Source: Eleusine coracana subsp. coracana (Eukaryota; Streptophyta; Magnoliopsida; Poales; Poaceae). From it: 64,000 nt of DNA. Below are positions 24,543-35,391 of this stretch, piece after piece. The stretch covers positions 11,040,001 through 11,104,000 of the forward strand of contig CM064420.1 in NCBI GenBank assembly GCA_032690845.1. The letters are read 5' to 3'. The position numbers and the translations under genes are program-made. The stretch's first letter is position 1, and the number at the start of each line of letters is the position of its first letter. The notes under the pieces were generated by a model that was not told the origin of the DNA, searched no databases, and was given only the letters and a program-made list of their open reading frames with translations.

Positions 24543-26050
24543 TGACGGCCACTAAGTGCTCATTTTAGCCGTCACATATCTCGGTAAATAATGGAAAACT
24601 AACATGATCACCTCATATAATGTTTCAAAATAATGTAGTTCCACATGTCCTTGGAGTTTACCTAGTGCAGGAGGAATTATCAATAATATGAGGTGCAGCA
24701 AGGGGTAAAAGTGGCAAAGAATAATTCTCCACCTTGCCACATGGAGAAAGAAGCCCACAAGAAAAATACCTGACGAATTCTCCACGGAAGAACCCCACCA
24801 ATAGGCTCTAGAGGACCACACTCACCAACCGACCAAGGCCCAGGCCGAGCGGCATCACCCCCTGGTCGGCCGACCCTGTGGTCGGCCCACTGGCCCACCA
24901 CTTGAGTCGATGGCCTCCACCGACCTTCCCCCACCGCCTTGAAGGACTTACCATATTTCTACGCTCCTGGAACCGCCTCAGGACCCATATAAAAGGAGGG
25001 GTACACCCCCCTCTCTCAGACACACACCACACACCAACATACACATACTCCTCTTGTATTAGTAGTCCAAGGCAATGGGAAATAGGCTAGAATAGCTCTC
25101 TTAGAGTTCCCAAGTCCCATTGGAGAGTTGGAGCTAGCTACTCCTCCCCTTCTTTGTAAGACTTTACTCCTTTTCAATAGAATTATCTTCCTCTTATGAA
25201 TACCTTTATCATATTCATGGAGTCTTGTTCATACAAGTATCCTTGTTCTTTCTTAGTAGTATACATGCTAGGGTTTATCGTATTGCCTCTTGGTGCAAGG
25301 TTCACGTCCCATTTGGGTGCTCTAGTTGGATATTCTAGACCGACTAGAGTTCCATTCAACGACATAGACATGGTGTCTAGGTTTGCGAGTAGCGTCGAAT
25401 GTTGTGTGTCTGACGGACAAGAGGGGGCCGCGCGGGTAGTGACAGCCCTGTCCGATATTAGCATCCCTCCACGTTTGGCCACATTCGTAGGGCTCTTGGC
25501 GGGAGTCACCTGTGTAACAGGTGTAAGCCCGTGCTCCCTTCGTACCTTGTTAGCGTGATCTGTAGCCTTAGTACGTGTATATTATGTGCATAAACATAGG
25601 ATAGGCCAACATGAGTAGGAAGTATAATAGGAACTAGAGTTGTTCTTAGTCTTTTCTTTACTAGACTTGCTACTAGTACAATTGTGAGATAAAGCATTAT
25701 GTGTGTGTGTCAACTACCCAAATATCTTTATCTATCCTTACCCCTGGGATTTACTATTGTCTATTCACTCATGATCCATATAACCTATGAACATATTTAG
25801 TAACCTACACTTGGTACTTGCCTTCCCTTGGGAAAATATAAATGACAATATTCGGGAATACTCTAAGGCAAAATGCTACAATGGTATACTTCGTGCGCTT
25901 GCGGATTATTCTGTAATATTGTGGAGATACCTATACCATGTAGGTTGGTATTACTGTTAAGGAAACCTAGTGATGACGTTCAGGAATGCCACAAGCATTT
26001 CTAGCACCATTGCCAGGGATAACTTACAGTGATGCTAAGCAATGCCAACA
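24543..26050 (+). repeat. TE-C 3' LTR (1,508 bp)
   Basis: It starts TGACGGCCACTAAG and ends GCCAACA. Its last 435 bp match 17809-18243. It has a TATAAAAGGAGG box near 24988 and no supported gene. After it comes TTTAC; the matching left target duplication was lost with the 5' LTR start. Confidence 0.8.
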
Positions 26051-26189
26051 TTTACTATTACCCCTACGTTGTAGGAGTATGTGTTTGTGCACTTGATCCT
26101 TGCAGGGCTCTAATATTGAAGCAACTCCAGATCCATCACTTCCAAGTTTTAATTTGCTCGGGACGAGCAAAGGTTTAAGCTTAGGGAGG
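26051..26189 (+). other. TE-A interior remnant with polypurine tract
   Basis: This is the last 139 bp of the TE-A interior. It contains the hairpin GCTCG-GGA-CGAGC (26156-26168), AAAGGTTTAAGC, and the polypurine tract CTTAGGGAGG (about 26179-26189) that abuts the 3' LTR start TGTTGG at 26190. Confidence 0.75.
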
Positions 26190-26670
26190 TGTTGGTGGCC
26201 CTTAAAAGCCAATATCGGCCACCAACGGTCGGGAAATGCAAGGTAAAGAAATATGTGTTTGTAGGTTCAAAAGGGCCAAAATTAGGTCAAAACATGAAGA
26301 AACACCCTATCGGCCAATCCTGTCGTAAAACAGCCGGCCGACAGGGTCGTATGAGGCTGAAATCATGGCCCAGGCAGGGTCGTGACGGCTAAAATCAGAA
26401 CTTAGCCGACAATGTCATCAGGCGGAAATCAGCCACCCGGCTTGTCAAAATAGAGTCTCATCAGGCTGATCATCCCACCCGGCTGATTTTGCAAAACACT
26501 CCACCACAAAGCCGTTTTCTCCTCCCGGACCAAAAGTAATGAAATATGGATAAGGAAAAAAGGGTCGACGAGTGGCCTAACCGGGAGAACTCATGGGGCG
26601 ACCCGGAGGGGGTCGACACCTGGTCCAGGCCGCCGCCCGGCCTGGCCTGCTGCCCAGCCTCCCATGTCGC

Positions 26671-26675
26671 CCGGC
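26671..26675 (+). repeat. target site duplication of the solo LTR, left copy (CCGGC)
   Basis: CCGGC precedes the solo LTR and is repeated at 30134-30138. Confidence 0.85.
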
Positions 26676-29600
26676 TGACACACCCGGTTCCAACGACCAA
26701 AACCAAATGCATCTGTATGCTTGCCCAGGATCAATTTCTCATGCACACAGAACAATTATTGTGATAAAAGAACAATATCTTTATTAAATCGATAATATGA
26801 TTACAAAGGTGACTCGTAGGTCAAAAGAAAAAGATTACATTGCAGCGGAATAAACTAAGCGTTGGCGTCCTTCAGCTCCCACAGGAAGTCGACCGGAAGA
26901 CCGTAGGCCTAGAGCTCTTCTCCATCGTCTTCATCATTGTACCATCCTTCTCCTATAGCTGAGCAACAATGTGGTATATAGTAAGGGTGAGTACGTGTCG
27001 TACTCAGCAAGTGGGGGAAAAGATGACATGAGGCTAAGACAAGGAAGGCTTTAAAGGGGTTTATTGCATGAGCTTTTAATGTCCTATGCAACCTAATTAC
27101 TAAGTCGGGTCATCCCAACCATTGATCCATAGGGTGTTATCCAAGCCAAGTCCAATCCCATCCACCAACCAACCATTCCCAACCATTCCAACCCATAACC
27201 AACTAATCTTGTGAGGATTCCAGACCGCTCTTGACCGTGAGAATGGCTATCATGACAGTTTGATAATCTGCAAAGTTTGTACCACTTTACCCACAAGTCA
27301 TGATTTCGTCCCCTGTTGCCAGGTGGACTAAAGTCTCCATGTTGCCATGCCGGCCAAGCACTAGCACATTTCCATAGGTGTGCGTCCAGGAGATCACTAT
27401 GAGGCTTTTACAAAGGGTCTCCTAGTACATGCTAGCCACTAAGGTTCCACTCTCGTCCATAAGTGATAGCCCATCACTAAGCAGCTCATCACCCCAGGAG
27501 CCCCCTCTTGAGCCATTCGGATACAAGGACAGTCCTCTTGACTTTCATTCCCTGCTCCACCAAATGTTACACCGACACTGAGAGAACTCCTAATTAATCA
27601 GCCAAGTTGTTCCATAGCAGCCTCGTGATGGCACTGTTGTCCTATGTTACCACTCCAAGAACCGGTTCCTAGGATCTACAACAAGCCTACCACCACCAAC
27701 CATGTGCCCACGGCACCACATCCATTCCATCCGGCTTGCATAGATCGCTAAGTCCATGTTGCTAACATATATTACCATTCCACCCATGAAATGACATAGT
27801 TCATTAATCAAGGTTAATATTAACCCAACATCCCACAAGCAACCTAAGCAGTATCTACCCACAACCAACCAACCAACTAGTTCAAGGCGACAAGGAAAAG
27901 GATAAAGCAATACTAGGGAAACCCTAACAATAGGTACCCATTCAATTGACACAAGCATGCAGTTCTACAATAAATGTTATAATAGGTACAATATGCATCA
28001 AGGACACTGGCCTAGAAATAGGTGTTGCTGCTCAGGTATTCAAGTCATACTCTTGCGATTCCAGGACCAACCCATTCTCTAATTAACGTCACGTAGGCAC
28101 AACATGCACACAATCATATAAACAAACTAAGAAACAGTACACCAAACAAAAATAAAGTACATTAAAATATATCTCAAAAGATAGTACTCGTTTCTACGAT
28201 CGCGTGAGCGCAAGAATCATCTAGATCAGAGTTGCGAGTATAAATAAATAATATTAATAAATAATATTGTAAGACAGTATAAATAAATTATGGTTAAAAT
28301 AGTAAAATTAGCAAATTATTGTAAGACAGTATAAATAAATAATATTAATAAATACAGTCGCGTTGGCGCAAGTATTACTTAAATCCGGGTTACATTTGAA
28401 AAGTTATGAAGGTTTGAAACTTTAGGGCTAAAATAGTAAAAACATATAGGTTTAGGGACCTAAAAGTAATTTTAGAAAGGTATAGGGACTTAATTGTAAA
28501 ATAAAAGGGTGAACATATAGTTTATGAAATGTTTAGGGACTAAAATGTAATTTATAATAAGTTTAGGGACTAAAGTGTAAAAAGATAGGACTAAAATATA
28601 ATTAAACAATAAGTGCAGGGGTTTTTCTACAAAAATTCAGGGGCTAAAATATTAATTTAGAAAGGTGTAGGGGCTTTTCTATAAAAATTATAGTGCTAAA
28701 ATAATTAAAAACAATTTCAGGGGCCTAAAAATAATTAAATAAAGTTTCTGTTGAAAAAACTAGATTTGAAATAGAATTTAAATAAAACTCAGGGGCCGAA
28801 ATGCAAATCTAATATTATCCAGGAATTATTTGAATTAATTTAAAACTAAATAGGTCATGGACCAGGTCTATGGATCTGTGGACCCGTGGCGGAAGCGTGG
28901 TCTATGGGTCCATAGTGGACCAATTACATACCCCGAAGGGGTATCTAATCTAGACCACCAGATCTAGATCCGATGGCTCTCGGCCTCCGGTGAGGTGGTG
29001 GCTGCCGGCGATGAGGGAGACGGAGGCAGCCATGCGCGACACACTGGAGCTCACGGGGAGGGAGCTCCAGTGCACGAGAACCGAAGGGGAGGGGTCCGAG
29101 GAAGGCGGCGCGATGCGTGGAGCTCACCAGGGGGTTCGCGCACGGCGAGGAAGGCCGGGGAGGCGTCACAACGAGAGGCGGCAGTGAGTGGTCTTCGATG
29201 GCATCGAGGAGGCATGTCAAGCGTCGCGGCTCATTGCGGAAGGGATGGCCGGGGGCGGCGCTGCATCACGGGGCTCGGCACGAGGTCGGCGACGTCCGAC
29301 GCGACGTCTTCTCGTAGGCGCGGAGCTCACCGAGCTTGTGGAGGCGGCGACCATGGCGAGTGGCGGCACGGGTGGAGCGCGACGATGGGAGGCGGCGGCG
29401 GCAAGGGAGGCCGAAGGGGGGGCGCGGAGGGGCGGGTCCTACCCTTTATAGGGGCGCGGACCCCTAGGGTGGCCGGGGTGCGCCTGCCGAGGGGCGGCGG
29501 CGATGACTGCCTAGGGTTTCTACGATGCGCGACTAGGGCTGGGCCGTGGCTGGGCTTGTGCGGGGCTGCTGGGCCGAGCGGGCGTGGGAGTGAGCCGAGT

Positions 29601-30133
29601 GGGCGTGGGCTGCGGGGCTGGCAGGCCAAACCAGAGAAGGGGGAGGGGAGGGAGAGCGAGCTGGGCCAGGGGAGGGAATTCGTCCCAAGGCCAGAGGGGG
29701 GAGAGGGAAAGGGGAATGGGACGTGGAGGGATTTGGCCCAGTCCGGGGTAGAGGGAAAAGGGGAAGAGAGTGGAGGTTTCCGGTGGGCCAGAAGGCTGGT
29801 TTCGACCCAGGGAGGGGTTTTCTTTGCTCTTTTCTTTTTCCTATTTCCTATTCTATTTCCTATCCAAACAAAAAAAATTCCTATTTGACTTTAAAAATAC
29901 ATTTTTCACACAATAAAACCTACTGCATCTAATTCAGCATGAAAGCAACATACAAAATATTAATAACCTAAATTAATTTATTTAATTTAGAAAATAGCCC
30001 TTTTGCCTAAAATAAATTACAATTATCTAATTATCTAATTAATTTATAATAAAATTTTAATCTATTATAAAAAAATGTTGAAATTTAGTGGGATTGGGTC
30101 ACAAACCAAAATTTGAAATTTTGGGGTGCGACA
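26676..30133 (-). mobile_element. TE-D: solo LTR of the TE-E family (3.46 kb)
   Basis: It starts TGACACACCCGGTTCC (TGTCACACCCGG in the other copies) and ends GGGGTGCGACA. It is flanked by perfect CCGGC duplications, so it is a complete single LTR left after LTR-LTR recombination. It has the same layout as the TE-E LTRs: an AT-rich half with repeated 'agggactaaaatgtaat' motifs (28400-28800), then a GC-rich half (28900-29800) with a minus-strand TATAAAGG box at 29443-29450. Strand is inferred from the primer-site position in TE-E. The GC-rich half yields long chance frames on both strands that I do not accept as genes. Confidence 0.88.
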
Positions 30134-30138
30134 CCGGC
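30134..30138 (+). repeat. target site duplication of the solo LTR, right copy (CCGGC)
   Basis: It is a perfect match to 26671-26675. The TE-A LTR sequence CCGGCCTGGCTTG resumes here as in the 5' LTR near 2957. Confidence 0.85.
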
Positions 30139-31465
30139 CTGGCTTGACGCCTGGCCTGGGTTGGCCTCCCAGGGTTGCCAGCCCATGAGGCCTACCGACC
30201 CCAAAACGGTAAAGCTGGTGCAAACCGACCCAGGAACCATCATCAAGACAAGATCTGAGCTAACCAAATACAAGTCAGTCAGGAACCGACTCCATCCAAC
30301 GGCCACCCGGCCTGGCCTTCACCTACAAGTACCCGCCAACCCTTTGCCACCTATAAATAGAGGAGGAATTCGGCAAAAATAAAGAAGGAAGCAAGTGAAG
30401 CACATTGAAGTCCATTTCTCACTACTTTTCTTACTAGTAGAGTAGCTTAGTTAGTCGGGAGTTAGAGTCTAGTCGAGAGCTTAGCTCGGGATTCCGAAAA
30501 TCGTCTCGGAGTCTTGGTATGAGCTCTCTTGTATCTTTTCTCCTTTTGTGAGACTTATCTTTTATTAAATATAATTATCTTTTCCTTATTTATCTTGTCA
30601 AGTATTTATCTTTACTTAGTCAATTTCCTCAAGTTACATTTATCGGGAAAGAACTTTGAAGCATAGTTTACTAGATTCCCGGCTAGGATTTAATTAAGCT
30701 TAGTTCTCGAATAGAACTTAGACTTGGTTATTTCCTGGCTATTCTTCCGCTAGGCCAATGGAAGAATATCTAGTGAAGGCGTAGGCGCGGTGCCTAAGTT
30801 AACACTAGCTGGATTTGCATTCGTCCCCACGGGCTGTGTGGTAGGCGGCAGGTGGTGACAGCCCTATCCGTCCATTTACTATTCCACCATGTTCAGGAAG
30901 TCTCAAGCAGGGTTGTCTAGCGATAACGTGCCCACTAGTACATGAGGTTAGTTACCAACCCTATTAGTGGATCGTTGTCGTGCCCCGAAGTAAGCTTATT
31001 GGTGAAAGACTCGAGGTTGTACCATGGATTTGGTGTAAGTGCTCAACCCGAGTAACTAGGAATTATTGACGCTTGACTAGATTTAGGAAAGTTTATCTTA
31101 GGAATTCTAGACTTAGACTCGATGTCCTCCCGGCTAGCTTAATCGATCTCTTTTATCTATCTTAGTGTGGATTTCTCCTGTATCACTACTCCCCTATTTA
31201 TCATTGAATATCTTTATCCCCGTCTTTGGTCAGTTGGTATAACTCTTACAGTCATATCTTTATTAAACCAAGATACTCTTACGCCTAGCTTCCCTAAGGA
31301 AAATAAATACGATACCTTGGAACACTCCCGGGTGAAATGCTACAATAGATGTTCCGTGCACTTGCGGATTGGTTCACTCTTCTCTTAAAGCATAACAAAC
31401 ATCGATCAACACTTCGAGCGTTGTTACCAGATAATATTTTGGTGCGACGTTAAGAAGTGCCAATA

Positions 31466-31470
<5 letters not shown>
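31466..31470 (+). repeat. target site duplication of TE-A, right copy (GGCGG)
   Basis: It is a perfect match to 2448-2452 and abuts the 3' LTR end. Confidence 0.9.
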
Positions 31471-31521
<51 letters not shown>

Positions 31522-31711
31522 AACCCGCACGAAAGGCATAACAATCTGGGCACTGTCTCGGAGAGAGGCTCGATGAAATAGACATGTCTATGAAGATGCG
31601 GACTACCTGCACCAGGACAGAAAGACCCTATGAAGCTTTACTGTACCCTGGGATTGGGTTTGGGCCTTTCCTGCGCAGCTTAGGTGGAAGGCGAAGAAGG
31701 CCCCATTCCGC

Positions 31712-31739
31712 GGGGGGGGGGGGGGGGGGGGGGGGGGGG
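31712..31739 (+). repeat. poly-G run (28 G) in 23S copy
   Basis: Twenty-eight consecutive G lie in a place where plastid 23S has about seven G, so the run has expanded or the assembly is unreliable here. Confidence 0.9.
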
Positions 31740-32469
31740 CGAGCCATCAGTGAGATACCACTATGGAACAGCTCGGATTCTGACCTTGTGTCAAACCCGC
31801 GGGCTAAGGGATAGTCTCAGGTAGACAGTTTCTATGGGGCGTAGGCCTCCCAAAAGGTAACGAAGGCATGCGAAGGTTTCCTCGGGCCAGATGGACATTG
31901 GTCCTCGAGTGAAAAGGTAGAAGGGAGCTTGACTGCAAGACTCACCCATCGAGCAGAGACGAAAGTCAGCCTTAGTGATCCGACGGTGCTGAGTGGAAGG
32001 GCCATCGCTCAACGGATAAAAGTTACTCTAGGATAACAAGCTGATCTTCCCCAAAATTCCACATAGACGGGAAGGTTTGGCACCTCGATGTCGGCTCTTC
32101 GCCACTTGGAGCTGTAGGTGGTTCCAAGGGTTGGGTTGTTCGCCTATTAATGCGGTGCGTGAGCTGGGTTCAGAACGTCGTGAGACAGTTTAGTCCATAT
32201 CCGGTGTGGGCGTTAGAGCATTGAGAGGACCTTTCCCTAGAACGAGAGGACCGGGAAGGACACACCTATGGTGTACCAGTTATCGTGCCTATGGTAAACG
32301 CTGGGTAGCCAAGTGCGGAGAGGATATCTGATGAAAGCATATAAATAGTAAGCCCACCCCAAGATGAGTGCTCTCTCCTCCGACTTCCCTAGAGCCTCCG
32401 GTGTCATAGCTGAGACAACGACAGGTTCTCCACCCATATGGGGATGGAGCAATAGAAGTATGGAAATAT

Positions 32470-32567
32470 GATAAGGTAGCGGCGAGACGAGCCGTTTAAA
32501 TAGGTGTCAGGTGGAAGTGTAGTGATGTATGTAGCTGAGGCATCCTAACGAATGAACGATTTGAACC
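32470..32567 (+). rRNA. rrn4.5: 4.5S rRNA gene (nuclear plastid copy)
   Basis: GCGGCGAGACGAGCCGTTTA through GCTGAGGCATCCTAACG and TTGAACC match plastid 4.5S rRNA, which equals the 3' end of bacterial 23S. About 8 bp after GCCGTTTA is missing and several transitions are present. It lies about 92 bp after the 23S end, the normal plastid spacing. Confidence 0.88.
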
Positions 32568-32710
32568 TTGTTTCTACGCGACCTGATCAAATCGATCAGG
32601 CGCTTGCCATCTATCTTCATTGTTCAACTCTTTGATGAAAAGATGAAAAAACCAAAAAAAAAATCTCTTCCCCTCCATTTCTCTCATGCCTTTTCTCGTT
32701 CATAGTTCGA
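32568..32710 (+). other. 4.5S-5S plastid spacer
   Basis: This 143-bp spacer includes the hairpin-forming CTGATCAAATCGATCAGG. Nothing else is seen. Confidence 0.6.
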
Positions 32711-32831
32711 TATTCTGGTGTCCTAGGCGTAGAGGAACCACACCAATCCATCTCGAATTTGGTGGTTAAACTCTACTGTGGTGATGATACTGTAGGGGAG
32801 GTCCTACGGCAAAATAGCTCGATGCCAGAAT
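32711..32831 (+). rRNA. rrn5: 5S rRNA gene (nuclear plastid copy)
   Basis: TATTCTGGTGTCCTAGGCGT to AGCTCGATGCCAGAATG matches plastid 5S rRNA over its full 121-bp length. The terminal helix TATTCTGG/CCAGAAT(G) is intact. It is the last rRNA gene of the operon. Confidence 0.9.
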
Positions 32832-33089
32832 GATAAAAAGCTTAACACCTCTTATTTGACTTTTTCACTATTTTGAAATACGAAAAAGATCCAAATCCAA
32901 AATGCAAAGGTCGTCTTATTCAAAACCTCAATCATGACATCCCCTCTCTCCCACTTCACACCTTAGAACGCAATGTTCTTATAGAGAGAAAGGCGCTTTC
33001 CCATCTTCTTAACCCGAAATGAAATGGCTGAGGAGAAGAAGGTTCCTTTTAGGGGGTACCCCCGGGAAGAGATCCAATGGAGACGGGGT

Positions 33090-33163
33090 GGACCTGTAGC
33101 TCAGAGGATTAGAGCACGTGGCTACGAACCATGGTGTTGGGGGTTCGAATCCCTCCTCGCCCA
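33090..33163 (+). tRNA. trnR-ACG: trnR-ACG (nuclear plastid copy)
   Basis: A 74-bp tRNA-Arg is seen with D-arm AGCTCAGAGGATTAGAGC, anticodon loop CTACGAA (ACG) and T-arm GGGGGTTCGAATCCCTC. The acceptor stem carries a G-to-A change at position 3 that breaks one pair. It lies 258 bp after 5S, as in plastids. Confidence 0.9.
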
Positions 33164-33416
33164 CAACCTTCCAAAGGGGGAAGGGCCTTTACTTTCTCCC
33201 TGAGGGTATGAAAATCATGATCAGAATAGCGGACGTAAAGCTATTGAACTTGGGTTTGCTCTTTCCTTTTGTCGAAGTGGAATCGTAGAACAGAATGTGA
33301 TACGATGAGATAGAATGCAATAGAAACAAGGATAGCGAACGGGTCACCTACTCGTAAGGGTCAAAGCAAACCTTTTAATTCTATTCTTTATTCTTACATT
33401 AAAGAATGAATCAAAT

Positions 33417-33488
33417 GTCCCCAAGTAGGATTCGAACCTACGACCAGTCGGTTAACAACCGACTGCTCTACCACTGAGCTACTGAGGA
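33417..33488 (-). tRNA. trnN-GUU: trnN-GUU (nuclear plastid copy)
   Basis: On the minus strand, TCCTCAGTAGCTCAGTGG, then anticodon loop TGTTAAC (GUU), then GTAGGTTCGAATCCTAC. Two or three transitions fall in the stems. Its place between trnR and the ycf1/rps15 region is the plastid order. Confidence 0.9.
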
Positions 33489-33823
33489 ACAAGGGGAGAT
33501 TTGACCTCCTAGAGTTCAACTCCCGCTCTCAACCCGTGAACAATATGAGTCTGAAGCTTCTTTCGTAACTCCTAGAATTTCTTCGTAGTGGCTCCGTTCC
33601 ATGCCTCATTTCATAGGGAAGTCCAAAGTGGCTCTATTTCGTTCTATTTCACTTCCTAGCACTTCCTATCATTTAATATCCATCCCTTCGATCTTATTGA
33701 CATAAGAGATGCCATTTATAGTCTATCTCTTTCTATATATGGAAAGTCAAGAAATTCTCATCGAAACATCGAGAAATTGTGCATATAGAAAACTCTAAAG
33801 AAAGAAAAAAGGAGACCCATGCC
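33489..33823. other. plastid spacer trnN-ycf1 relic
   Basis: This 335 bp of AT-rich plastid-type spacer holds no gene. Confidence 0.6.
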
Positions 33824-34110
33824 ATGATTTTCAAATATTTTCTACTTAGTAGTCTAAGTTTCTCGATGAGGATAATTAATTCGGTCGTTGTAGTCAGACT
33901 CTATTATGGATTTCTGACCACATTCTACATAGATCCATCTTAGATCTTCTTTCTCCAATCTTGGGTTAGGGAAGAAGGAGATATTCGTTACTACTGGTGG
34001 TTTCATTATGGGGCAGCTCATGATCTTCATATCGATCTATTATCTACCTACGCATCTATTCTTTCTTAGCTAAACGGGTGGAAGATCCATCCAATTTGGT
34101 TATATCATGA
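33824..34110 (+). pseudogene. ycf1: ycf1 5' relic
   Basis: It starts ATGATTTTCAAATATTTTCTACTTAG; translation gives the ycf1-like start MIFKYFLLSSL, then KIINSVVVVRLYYGFLTTF in a continuing frame. A later stretch (GGFIMGQLMIFISIYY) is also ycf1-like. Stops and gaps follow. ycf1 (Tic214) is an import-complex protein in most plants but is reduced to fragments in grass plastomes, so this relic was probably already broken in the source plastome. Confidence 0.65.
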
Positions 34111-35026
34111 ACTTGAAAAACGGATATGAATGTGACTGAAATGCACAATCTTCACAGGTATCACTTTTCACGATAACTAAACCTAAAAGGTGGAATAGCG
34201 ATTTTTGAACCATTTCCTATAAGAGAATGGTTTCCATTACTTTGAGAAATGGATTCTATATCAAACTATAGCTATTGCATTAAAGAAGAAAAGAAACTAA
34301 TATAAGTCGAAGACGTAGAATGGTAGTGAATAGAGAAAAAGATTCTTCTGATTTTCTTGTTCCTGAAAATATTCTATCTATCTCCTAGACGCTGTAGAGA
34401 ATTGAGAATTTTCATGTCTTTCAATTCTTGTACTTTTAATTGGAATGTTACGGAAGGAGATCCATCATTTTGCAATGAAAACAACATAAAAAACTCTGGA
34501 TAACTTTGAAATCAGACCAAGCGTCTTAATACATATGCAAAAAAAATTCATTATTGGCCCACCATTGATTACAAGATTTAGCTTTTATGAATCGCTATTG
34601 CTTTGATACGAATAATGGCAGTCTTTTCAGTATGTTAAGGATACAGGTGTATCCACAATTCATTTAGAGTTACTTAATAGCCTATTTCTTATACTATATC
34701 TCTCTCCCGTGAAATTCTCGAGCCGAAAGATGGATGCATATGCTGTGTTTCATTTTGCTAAATTATATAAATTAAATGTTGTATCAATTCTATAAATTGG
34801 ATATAGCAATAAATAAATCAGCAAAATTCTTTTATTTTAGATAGAAGAAATGTTTCTTCTATCTAAAATAAAAGATTTTATCCAAATCCAATTTGCATCG
34901 ATAAAATAAATCCAAATTATAGATTCCAGCAGTAGATGAATAATTGCAAATTTTTGTGTGTACGAGATTCGAATAACTTCAAAATAACTGACATAACTTT
35001 TTATTTTTCCTGATGAGAAAAAATAC
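34111..35026. other. plastid spacer ycf1 relic-rps15
   Basis: This 916 bp of AT-rich sequence holds no gene. It contains one long perfect inverted repeat (34828-34875). Confidence 0.6.
34828..34875. repeat. perfect 23-bp inverted repeat (hairpin)
   Basis: The arm 34828-34850 (TCTTTTATTTTAGATAGAAG, then AAA) and the arm 34853-34875 are exact reverse complements with a 2-bp centre. It lies about 150 bp upstream of rps15. Confidence 0.85.
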
Positions 35027-35299
35027 ATGAAAAAGAAAGGAGGTAGAATTTTTTTTTTATTTATGGTTAAAGAAGATAAACAAGAAAACAGGGGTTCTGT
35101 TGAATTTCAAGTATTCAGTTTCACCAATAAGATACGAAGACTTGCTTCACATTTGAAATTACACAAAAAAGATTTTTCATCGGAAAGAGGTCTACGAAGA
35201 GTTTTGGGAAAACGTCAACGTTTGTTGGCTTATTTGGCAAAGAAAAATAGAGTACGTTATAAGAAATTTATAAGTCAGTTGGATATTCGGGAGAAGTAA
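35027..35299 (+). CDS. rps15: rps15, ribosomal protein S15 (nuclear plastid copy, frame intact)
   Basis: It is an open frame of 90 residues, MKKKGGRIFFLFMVKEDK ... FISQLDIREK, the usual grass plastid length. The S15 core FSFTNKIRRLASHLKLHKKDFSSERGLRRVLGKRQRLLAYLAKKN is conserved. Substitutions such as Lys-Ile-Phe-Gly to Ile-Phe-Phe-Leu near residue 8 show drift without constraint. S15 binds 16S rRNA in the chloroplast small subunit. It has no nuclear promoter or transit peptide in view, so it is probably silent. Being on the + strand next to ndhF places it in the inverted repeat beside the single-copy junction. Confidence 0.9.
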   Translation: MKKKGGRIFFLFMVKEDKQENRGSVEFQVFSFTNKIRRLASHLKLHKKDFSSERGLRRVLGKRQRLLAYLAKKNRVRYKKFISQLDIREK

Positions 35300-35391
35300 T
35301 TTAATAGTTCGAATTTGTTTCTTATTTTATTAGTAGTCTTAGATTTTGCATTTTGATGAGCCTCGTTTTGAGGAATTCATGGAATAATGAA

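Larger units (their letters stand above)
17809..26050 (+). mobile_element. TE-C: Athila-like non-autonomous retrotransposon, 5' LTR truncated
   Basis: It consists of a 435-bp LTR fragment (17809-18243), a tRNA-Asp-type primer site, gag-protease (18389-20816), a second gene (21609-22991), a polypurine tract (24523-24536) and a full 3' LTR (24543-26050). There is no pol. The gag and the sequence before the polypurine tract are close relatives of those of TE-A, so both belong to one Athila-like lineage. It is followed directly by the last 139 bp of the TE-A interior. Confidence 0.82.
2453..31465 (+). mobile_element. TE-A: Athila-like non-autonomous Ty3/gypsy retrotransposon, with nested insertions
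   Basis: The 29-kb outer element starts TGTTGGTGGCCC and ends CCAATA (the 5' LTR copy ends CCAACA). It is flanked by GGCGG on both sides. It has a 5' LTR (2453-4312), a tRNA-Asp-type primer site (4321-4338), a broken gag-protease (4453-6891), a polypurine tract (26179-26189) and a 3' LTR starting at 26190. Its own interior is only 4313-7028 and 26051-26189; the rest is nested TE-B and TE-C. No reverse transcriptase or integrase of its own is visible, so it was either non-autonomous or lost pol when other elements inserted. Athila assignment rests on gag sequence style, the DLGAS protease motif and the primer site. Confidence 0.88.
26190..31465 (+). repeat. TE-A 3' LTR, split by a solo LTR
   Basis: The two pieces (26190-26675 and 30139-31465, allowing for the CCGGC duplication) together match the 5' LTR 2453-4312. 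The end reads GTGCCAATA, a C-to-T change of the CCAACA end. The TATA box is at 30352-30359. About 40 bp upstream of it this copy lacks part of the GC-rich stretch present in the 5' LTR. Confidence 0.88.
31466..32377 (+). rRNA. rrn23: 23S rRNA gene, 3' third (nuclear plastid copy)
   Basis: It continues 23S rDNA after TE-A, starting with the second GGCGG and CCGTAACTATAACGGTCC, through the AGAGGACCGGGAAGGA (sarcin-ricin loop) region, to AAGATGAGTGCTCTC. A run of 28 G at 31712-31739 replaces a short G run of the plastid gene. Transitions are frequent. The exact 3' end is set by the usual plastid processing site and is approximate. Confidence 0.92.

Noticed and set aside
28945..29888. Long GC-rich reading frames on both strands in the solo LTR
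   Set aside because: Frames overlap on both strands, are Arg/Gly/Ala/Pro-rich and match no family. The same happens in the GC-rich half of the other LTR copies (49221-49902, 57157-57890, 62753-63516). They are composition artefacts.
26676..30133. A terminal-inverted-repeat DNA element, because TGTCACACC and GGTGTGACA are inverted
   Set aside because: The TGTCAC/GTGACA ends, 5-bp duplication, and the tRNA-Met primer site and polypurine tract next to the same ends in TE-E identify it as an LTR.
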